A stretch of DNA of 64,000 nt from Paralithodes platypus (Eukaryota > Arthropoda > Malacostraca > Decapoda > Lithodidae): contig CM064580.1 of the NCBI GenBank assembly GCA_032716605.1, positions 39,667,518-39,731,517 of the forward strand. Reading direction: 5' to 3'. Under the pieces are notes generated by a model, which saw nothing but the letters and a program-made list of their open reading frames with translations, searched no databases and was not told the origin of the DNA. The first letter of the stretch is position 1, and each line of letters opens with the position of its first letter. Made by a program: the position numbers and the translations under genes. Positions 56,087-64,000 of the stretch are shown piece by piece.

Positions 56087-59000
56087 ACAGAAATATTGAG
56101 AGTGTAAATGAGAGGTTAATTGGAACAATTTTAGCGTCAGGCGAAAGCGATAAGGATATTCAGTCTCATGCTAAAAATGATGACTATAATGCAAATAATA
56201 GTAGTGATGGTGCAACAGAAGATGGAAATGTCGCTAAAAACAAAGGTAAATTAGGTATAAAGAAAAGAAGTAAATTGAGAGTATATTACACAAACTGTAG
56301 GAGTCTATGTAACAAAATGAACGAACTTAGAGCCCTTGTTAGCAAAGAAAATATAGACATAATAGCGCTAACTGAAACGTGGATTAATACAGAAACCAGG
56401 CATTTTTTAGCAGAATTTGATATACCAGGATATAGTTTGTTTAAATATGACCGAACAAGTAAGAGGGGTGGCGGTATAGCAGTGTTTGTCAGGAGTACAT
56501 TAAAAAGCTGTATTAAATCAGGTATTAGACTAAATAACGATAATGAAAGTGTTTGGGTAGAGGTTAACGAAGGTAGTGAGACCATAGTTATTGGAGTTAT
56601 GTATAGACCGCCAAATATGAGTAGAAATGACGGAACGTCATTATGGGAGGAAATTAAAATGGCATCAAGGTTTAGCAATGTGTGCATTATGGGGGATTTT
56701 AATTTTCCGAATATAGATTGGCAGCATCAAATAGGTGACTCTGATTCTGAGGAGTTTATAGAGGTAGTACAAGATAGTTTTTTATTTCAATTCATAGATA
56801 CGCCGACTAGAGGTAATAATATTCTCGATTTAGTTTTCAGTAACAATGAACATATGGTAAATAATGTAGAGATAGGGGACCACCTAGGAAATAGTGACCA
56901 CAATTCTGTGTATTTTAATATACAATGGAAAGGTAATACCAGAGAGAATACAACATTAATACCTGACTTTAGAAAAGCCAATTATGGTGGGTTAAGAAGA
57001 GCCCTATTAGCGGACCCTATGGTCAAAAAATTAAGTCGATCCAGGTGTCCAAATGAGTGTACCCCTTCTCAGGCACCTGTCATCTTAAGTCAGGAAGAGA
57101 CGTCAACCTTGGTAGATACATACGATAATTTTATCAAGTCAGTATTCAATGCACAAAATAAATACATCCCCAAAAGAAAATTTAGATCAACACAGAACCA
57201 ACCCAAATGGATGAATAATAGACTATTAGATCTTCTAGGACAAAAGAGAGGAATATATAGAAAAATTAGAAAAGGCGAAATTCACCTACTTGCTTACTAT
57301 CAGAATCTATCAAGACAGGTAAAAAAGGATATTAGGAAAGAAAAAAGAAATTATGAAATTAAGGTTGCCAATGACTCAAAAATAATCCTAAAGCTTTTTA
57401 CCAACTATATAAATCCAAGGTTAGAGATGTAATTGGTCCCCTTAAAACTTCGATAGGAGAAATGACAGAAAATGATTTAGAAATGTGCAGTACATTAAAT
57501 GGTCAATTTCTTTCCGTTTTCACTAATGAAAATTTGGCACAGTTTCCAGAAGTCCGTAAGGTATATAGCGATAGTATAGAAAATAGGTTAAGTACGGTTA
57601 CTATAAGTAGAAATGATGTGCTTAAGGAAATTGACAGACTGAAACCTCATAAATCGCCTGGTCCTGATGAGGTATATGCTAGAGTATTAAAAGAATGTAG
57701 GGATGAGTTAAGTTACCCATTAAAATTTATTTAACAAGTCATTGGAGACAGGTATAGTTCCAGAAGCTTGGAAGCTTGCAAACGTAGTTCCGATCTTCAA
57801 AAAAGGTGACAAATCAATAGCATCCAATTACCGTCCCATTAGTCTTACATCAATCATAGGAAAGCTACTAGAGTCAATTATTGCTAGTAAAATTAGAAAC
57901 CACTTAGATACATTTAATTTAATAAATTCTTCTCAGCATGGATTCACTCAGGGACGTTCTTGCCTTACTAATTTGCTTAGTTTTTTTCTCAGAGGTATAT
58001 GAAGCAGTAGATAATGACAAGTCATATGATATAATATATTTAGATTTCAGTAAAGCTTTCGACAGAGTCCCCCACGAGAGATTGATGAGAAAGGTTGAGG
58101 CGCATGGAATAGGTGGGGCGTTGTTGGGATGGATTAGGTCATGGCTAATTGGTAGGAAGCAGAGAGTCAGCATAAATGGTACGAAGTCAGAATGGGGAGC
58201 AGTCAAAAGTGGTGTCCCCCAGGGATCTGTATTAGGTCCTCTGTTGTTTGTTATATACATAAATGACCTTGATTTAGGTATAACTAGTAGGATAAGTAAA
58301 TTTGCAGACGATACCAAGATGGGGAGAACAATTGATTCAGATAGAGATATAGAGTGCCTCCAAAGGGATCTAGATACCTTACACGAATGGTCAGTAAATT
58401 GGCAGATGAAGTTTAACATTGACAAATGCAAGGTATTAAAGATAGGGAAGATGCATACAAATGTTAAATATAAACTAGCTAATGTGGAATTAGAAAACTC
58501 GAATTGTGAGAAAGATCTAGGTGTGTTTGTTAGCAATGATTTGAAGCCTAGACAACAGTGTATAAGCGTTCGAAACAAGGCAAACAGGATTCTCGGGTTC
58601 ATCTCAAGGAGTGTGAGTAACAGAACTGCTGATGTTATCTTAAAACTTTACTTGTCATTAGTGAGACCCCATATGGATTATGCTGTTCAATTTTGGTGTC
58701 CTTATTACAGAATGGACATAGATTCATTGGAGAGAGTACAACGTAGAATGACAAAAATGATCCATAATATTAGAAATCTTCCGTATAAAGAAAGGTTGAA
58801 GAAATTAGGCTTACATTCGTTAGAGAGACGCAGAGTTAGAGGGGATATGATAGAGGTGTTCAAGTGGGTTAGTGGGATTAACAAAGGGGACATGACAAAT
58901 GTACTAAAGCTCAGTGATAGCGAAAGAACTCGTACCAATGGTTTCAAATTAGATAAATTTCGTTTCAGAAAAGATATAGGCAAATATTGGTTTGGTAACA

Positions 59001-59110
59001 GAGTTGTAGATGGGTGGAATGGACTACCAAGTGCTATAGTGGGATTAAAAACGATAGGGAGCTTTAAGATAAAATTGGATAAGCATATGGACGAGAAGGG
59101 TTGGGTGTGA
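56083..59110 (+). pseudogene. CR1 ORF2: endonuclease plus reverse transcriptase
   Basis: The AP-like endonuclease comes first: TNCRSLCNKMNEL, ALTETWI, GVMYRPPN, CIMGDFNFPNIDW and NSDHNSVYF give the N, E, D-N and S-D-H catalytic set. After a frameshift near 57380 the RT follows: PHKSPGPDEV, a shift near 57729, NVVPIFKKGD and NYRPISLTS, a shift near 57981, YLDFSKAFDRVPH, SGVPQGSVLGPLLF and KFADDTKMG (catalytic FADD). A C-terminal tail ends at MDEKGWV and the TGA. All three shifts lie in A or T runs. The frame overlaps the ORF1 stop and no ATG is seen at its start, so reinitiation or an internal ATG would be needed. Confidence 0.9.
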
Positions 59111-59984
59111 AGGGGGATCAGCAGGGTTGGGCCAATCAGCGCTCTGCAGACCCCCGTAATCCTGCGTTAATCTCTAACCGTTTTGGTAAGATGATCCTCA
59201 GGGTATTAGAGTGTTGAGCCTATAATTGGGCTTTGTAATTGGGGTTGTGTGGGACAGGGATCTGCCTTGCTTAGGCCAATCGGCTTTCTGCAGACTCCCA
59301 TTTTCTTATGTTCTTATGTTCTTATACATGAGGCAAATCCCCATAAAATACAGTAATCTTGACAAATTGCAGTAAAATAAAAACTATATAAAAAATAAAC
59401 AATTATTAAATGCACAACATTAGTTGTTATTAGATTAAGTTAACCGATTAACTTTGAAAACTAACTTAACTTAGTTAGTTAACTTTCCAAAATGTGTTAA
59501 CTTAACTTAGCTGATGACATTAAAAAGTCAACTTAACACCTTGAGGATTATGACGCGTGTTAACAGTTTATTCTGGCTATCATTAGACAATTTATACAGC
59601 TTAGGAAGGATCTGGGGGAGTTAAAAGGGTAAAGACGGTCTCAATCTTCTGACTGCCATATACCCTTCCTATTCTATCTATTTACTGTATATGCTCAGGC
59701 CCAATCCCCACTTTTCCTATTCTTATTTTCTATTTAATTCTATTTTATTCTTTTTTTTTTTCCTTGGGGGTGGCCGCCTCAAGACAGAGCAAGGACAGGT
59801 CAAACACTAAACACAACATAAAACAACGAACAAACACAAACAAAACAAAATCACATACATCTAGGTTACCTAATAATTATGAATAAAATCGTCTAATAAT
59901 AGCAAAAAAAAAAAAAAAACGAAAAGAAATGCGTAGACTTCTATGGACTGAAAAATACCTATAAGTATTGGTATTGCATTAGAT

Positions 59985-60420
59985 ACGTTTATTATGTTCT
60001 ATCCAACAACCAACTCTACTCCTAAAATCGATTAATGAAATATTATAAACACATGTAGCAGTCCGTGGATTCGAACCAACACCTTATGCATTGCGCTACA
60101 AAGACAGTTAAAGAATGGTGGACACTGCCTACGATTTATTATGCAACTTCGAATCCTGCATATCAATCTAAGCATGTACACACATCCCAACTGCAACTCA
60201 CGTAGGCTATGCATATGTGAATGGAAAGAGCAATTAATGGGGCATTAACCACTAGGGAAGTCCTCTCAATAAATTACTCCTGAACCAATATCAATTATTA
60301 TGTTCTATCCAACAACCAACTCTACTCCTAAAATCGATTAATGAAATATTACAAACACATGTGGCAGTCCGTGGATTCGAACCCAGGACGCTCACACCGA
60401 AAATCAACACCTTATGCATA
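59985..60420 (-). mobile_element. Tandem tRNA-derived SINE pair, duplicate
   Basis: Copy of 4040-4478, effectively identical, including the box B word GGTTCGAATCCACGG on the minus strand. Confidence 0.5.
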
Positions 60421-60725
60421 CTGATATTTCATAACCTTTAATATAATCTATTTAGAATTTTAGATCAACATAATCCATTTAGTAAGAATGTTAATATTGA
60501 ACATAATTTAGATAGTGGAGACTATTTTAGAAAGGGACAAAGTGCTGGCATACGTTCAAATTTAGTAACCGTTCCCTTTTCACCACAGTGTACACTAAAT
60601 AGAAAGGCAAATTATAGGTATAAGATAATTGGGTATATTGATAACGATATAGTCCTACCTTTATAATCTTATATTTAACCCACTGAGCACCAGCTGATAT
60701 ACTGTATAATAAATGTACACCGAAG

Positions 60726-61127
60726 GACCAGCACTAAGCCCAGAGACTATATGGCACTAATTACAGTTACATAATGTTATGCATAGAGAGAGCAGAAAGG
60801 AATAACTGGGACAACAGATGAGGAAGAAGATGGGAAGGAAATGGGACATGAGATGTGACATAGAATAGTGATGTGATTCGCTAAGGAGATCGGATATGCA
60901 AAGCAGAGAACCCTCTGGAGGGTAGACATGAAACGAAAGGACTGGCAATGTTCAGAGGAATAGCAAGGGCATTCAAGTAGAAATGGGCAACAGTTAAGGA
61001 ACCGTGACAAAGGGATCAGAATGGAGGGCCCTCGCCAGACATCAAATAGTCATGGGTAAGTCTCGTATGACCTAACATCAGGTGTGCCAAAACTATTGCC
61101 CACCGGCTATTGATCAAGATTACAAAT
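60726..61127 (-). mobile_element. LINE C-terminal fragment, 61.2-kb unit
   Basis: Partner of 4788-5178, with the same AGGGATCAGAATGG variant. The neighbouring poly-A run is shorter (about 20 versus 32). Confidence 0.6.
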
Positions 61128-61164
61128 ACAAAAAAAAAAAAAAAAAAAAAATTGAATACTTTAC

Positions 61165-61386
61165 CGCAGTTTGCCTGAGACTCGTCTTCTCTGCCAGGAC
61201 AATCAACTGTGCTGTCACAGAAGCACGCCTGGGTCACTCCGTCATTACAGATTCTGGGACCTTGACTGGCGGAGCTGCAGTTGAGAGGTTGCTGGGTAGT
61301 GGTGGAGTTAGAAGTGGTAGCTATATAAGTTGGGGTAGTAGTATCAGTAGTAGTTGGAGTAGTAGTGGGCAGAGTAGAACCAGAGG
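61165..61386 (-). CDS. LDLa-plus-mucin cassette exon, copy at 61.2 kb
   Basis: This exon is 222 bp, phase 1-1, stop-free, CDSTVD variant as in the 5.2-kb copy but without its extra codon. It is the most 5' LDLa exon of the transcript visible in the window. Confidence 0.74.
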
Positions 61387-61422
61387 CTGTGGGGTTATTA
61401 ATTCAATATCAGACCACACTCA

Positions 61423-61870
61423 ACTTATTTCATCCATCCTCTCAACGTGTTCAAACCATCCAATCCTGCAGATACACATCTCATCACTGATACTCTTGAT
61501 ATCTAACCGTCTCCTCAGCTCTTCACTAAATAATTATGCTATCTATACATAACCGTCACCTCAGCTTTTTACTAGATAACCTATCTTGCAGTTTGCTCCA
61601 CCCATCCATTTCATCATTCGCATCATATTCTATTGATATTATCCACTTTGACAGGCTTACACCTTCTCATGGCAAGTAATGGCAGCAGTGTTCTTACCTT
61701 TCCCCAGCCGCATCTATTTCAGCGATAGTGGTGGCCTCGGCCCACTACTAGCAGAGATGGTATCTCCCAAATAGCAAAACATTTCCACCATCTTCAGTGA
61801 CTCATTGCCAAAGTTCACACTCTCGAGCTGGTCATTGAACACAGCTCATTTGCTCTATCCCTTTTTGAGT
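61423..61870 (-). mobile_element. LINE RT C-terminal fragment, 61.4 kb
   Basis: Partner of 5489-5935; one TTCTATTG for TTCTGTTG difference. Confidence 0.56.
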
Positions 61871-62574
61871 TATAGAGGTTAGAGTTCACGATTTCTGGCC
61901 TGCCTATTTGGAACAGGGTATAGGTCAGAAAAATATGATTCACAATTTATCAAAATATAATATGAAATTGTACTCAAAGGGTTAACTCCTTTACTGTGAG
62001 AGGCTACTTCTGAGCGTAATAAAACTGTCTAATGCTAGCCAGAACAATAAAAAAAGACGTAATTTTACTGAAGAGGTTAATATGGAAAACATATTATGTT
62101 ATTAGACTCATTTCCATACATGAGGCAAATCCCCATAACACGGTAATCCTGACAAATTGCAGTAAAATAAAAAAATAAACAATTATTAAATGCACAAAAT
62201 TAGTTAAGTTATTTGATTAACTTAACCGATTAACTTTGAAAACTAACTTAACTTAGCTAGGCAACTTTCCAAAATGTGTTAACTTAACTTAGTTGATGAC
62301 ATTTGAAGGTTAACTTAACAACTTGAGGATTATGACGCATTTTAACAGTTTATTATGGCTATCATTAGACGATTTATACAGCTTAGGAAGGATCTGTGAG
62401 AGTTAAACGGGTAAAGTCTTAATCAATCCTCTGACTGTCATATACCCTTCCTAATTTGAATAAAATCGTCAAATAATAGCCAGAAAACCGAAAAGAAATG
62501 TGTAGTCGGATATTGTAAGAGTTAAACTATGTATTGAACATCTCTTAGCAGAAGATCACATACAGTTAGCCCAT

Positions 62575-62990
62575 ACAGTAGCGGTGACATCCTTTTCATT
62601 ATATTTTGGCAACTATTAGACTATTATATTCGGGTTAGGAAGGACGTCTACCCATTAAATGAATACCGACTATCTCAATTAATACTTTTAGCTGTCATAT
62701 GTCTTTCCTAAGCCGTACAAAGTCGTCTAAATGTAGTTGAAATCCAAAAATAAAGACGTCACCGGCACTGGATGGGTTAACCCTTGCAGTGCCGGCGACG
62801 TCTTTTTTATTGGATTTCAGCTACATTGAGACGATTTTATGAAGCTTAGGAAGGATATATGGAAGCTAGAAGGATTAATTGATATAGTCTGTAGCCTTTC
62901 ATTCGATACACAACTTTCCTAAGCTGAATACAATTGTCTAATAGATGCCAGAACATAATGGAAAGGATGTCACTGCTACTAAATGGGTTA
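62575..62990. mobile_element. Two TTAA MITEs sharing one target
   Basis: Duplicate of 6637-7053, with a few substitutions (AAAGTCGTC for AAAGACGTC). The shared TTAA lies near 62777. Confidence 0.5.
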
Positions 62991-63004
62991 TCACTAGGGA
63001 TCTT

Positions 63005-63014
63005 CATTTGTCCG

Positions 63015-63054
<40 letters not shown>

Positions 63055-64000
63055 ATATATATATATATGATGTGATCAAGGCATTTTTTTGCTATGTATT
63101 TTTAGTTTGCCCCTTAGAATATGATACCCCCTTCCCAGACCCCCTTTAAATGAAACAAAACCCCCCAGACCCCCTTCAAGCTAAATATGTGCAGTTGCCC
63201 ACATAAGTTCTGTCCTCTTCGTGATTATATGCATGGAAATATACTGCGCATGATATAATTACGAGTGTAGTTAAACTACACCGTTTCTTATATATTGTTC
63301 AGTGGTTAACGCATTTAACTATACCCTATTCATAATAATTTGGCCAATAATCATGACCACTAACCTCTATAATGGAAAATGACTAGAGTAATCGAGTCAA
63401 TACTTCTACCGTTTGGGAAGAGTCAGCCAGGGAATAGGTGTGGAAGTTTACAAACCATTTGCTCTAGCCCTTTTTGAGTGACAGAGGATAGAGATCACGA
63501 TTGTTGGCCTACCTATCATGAACACGGCATAATCAACTGATAGTAAATAGAAACCCTGCGCACAATCGACCACTTGCGAGTTTCAGGCTATAAGGAAGTT
63601 GGATCCGTAAACATCGATATGGAACAGAAATACAATAATAATGTAGATTTCTGACGGAGAGAAAGTATGATTAGTTTGGTTTTAAGTATTGATATTTACT
63701 ACGACCTTATGTTAGTTGCTTAATTATGCTAAGTATGGATTTATATATACCTCTAACTTCCTTATAGCCTGAAACTCGCAAGTGGTCAATTCAAACTATA
63801 TATTACTGTCATACGTAAGATCGCGACGGGGAACAGAACTGATGTGGCCAATTGTAAAAAAAAATCATAGAAAAAACGTTCCAATCCAAGGACGGTTTCT
63901 CCTAAAATGATACCCGTGTTTTTCATACTCACGCTTATATCAGTTTTTTTCTTCATACTCACGCTTATGCCATTTTTTTTTCATACTCACGCTTATTTGT
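63005..64000. repeat. Duplicate of 7079-8061
   Basis: It contains the (TA)n tract, the unexplained ~500 bp, the 216-bp MITE near 63570-63785 and the first units of the CATACTCACGCTTAT minisatellite, which runs off the window. Confidence 0.85.

Larger units (their letters stand above)
55797..59323 (+). mobile_element. CR1-like LINE, 3.5 kb, near-complete ORF2
   Basis: It is inserted into the unit at CCATAC|ATGAGG; the paralogous site at ~3379 is empty. ATAC at 55793-55796 and 59324-59327 may be a 4-bp target duplication. The 5' end is truncated inside ORF1. The 3' UTR ends in (TTCTTATG)n, a CR1-type tail. It has no poly-A. Both ORFs are described separately. Confidence 0.88.

Noticed and set aside
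60360..60415. Possible functional tRNA on the minus strand
   Set aside because: Box B is good but D-arm and acceptor stem are not convincing, and the same sequence is part of a doubled SINE insertion.

Overview
This window is repeat-dense animal DNA. It contains CR1-like, Jockey-like and other LINE fragments, a Penelope-like element, tRNA-derived SINEs, TTAA-flanked MITEs, a decayed piggyBac transposon, long microsatellites and a 100-base assembly gap. The LINE C-terminal sequences, the SSR load and the SINE types resemble those I know from decapod crustaceans. That placement is an inference from style, not a database match. No bacterial-type gene, CRISPR array or operon is present.

The only convincing host coding signal is on the minus strand: a string of small exons encoding LDL-receptor class A (LDLa) domains. 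Two divergent, canonical LDLa exons lie at 12312-12464 and 9659-9778. Twelve exon copies of a third LDLa type, carrying Thr/Ser-rich mucin-like linkers, lie at 61.2, 54.8, 52.4, 50.1, 47.7, 45.4, 39.0, 37.5, 33.0, 5.2, 2.4 and 0.03 kb, with one more broken copy at 31.5 kb. The intact exons can be read as symmetrical phase 1-1 cassettes, so they can be spliced in series without breaking frame. This suggests a secreted or membrane-anchored modular protein with many LDLa-mucin repeats, though no signal peptide, membrane segment, first exon or last exon is visible.

The amplified cassettes sit in units of about 2.3-2.8 kb, seen at 1-5.9 kb and 45-61.9 kb. Each exon is flanked closely by two old LINE remnants: a reverse-transcriptase tail on the acceptor side and an RNase-H-side C-terminal tail on the donor side. 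A second cassette subtype lies in a roughly 6-kb duplication (31.1-36.2 kb versus 37.1-44.9 kb). One copy of this duplication carries a piggyBac element and the other carries nested MITEs, so each copy supplies an empty site for the other. On a larger scale, 1-8061 is repeated almost exactly at 52424-64000, apart from a CR1 insertion at 55.8-59.3 kb. The window may therefore span one period of a roughly 52-kb tandem duplication, or an assembly duplicate.

Between these blocks, 8-23 kb holds a LINE inside a minisatellite, foldback and TTAA MITEs, a CAA-tailed retroposon, SSRs, Jockey-like LINE pieces and the gap. A 2.1-kb A/C-rich 24-bp satellite follows at 23.5-25.6 kb. At 26.3-31.0 kb two Penelope-like copies lie head to head (RT plus GIY-YIG), each with a degenerate hammerhead-ribozyme-like motif in its terminal region.
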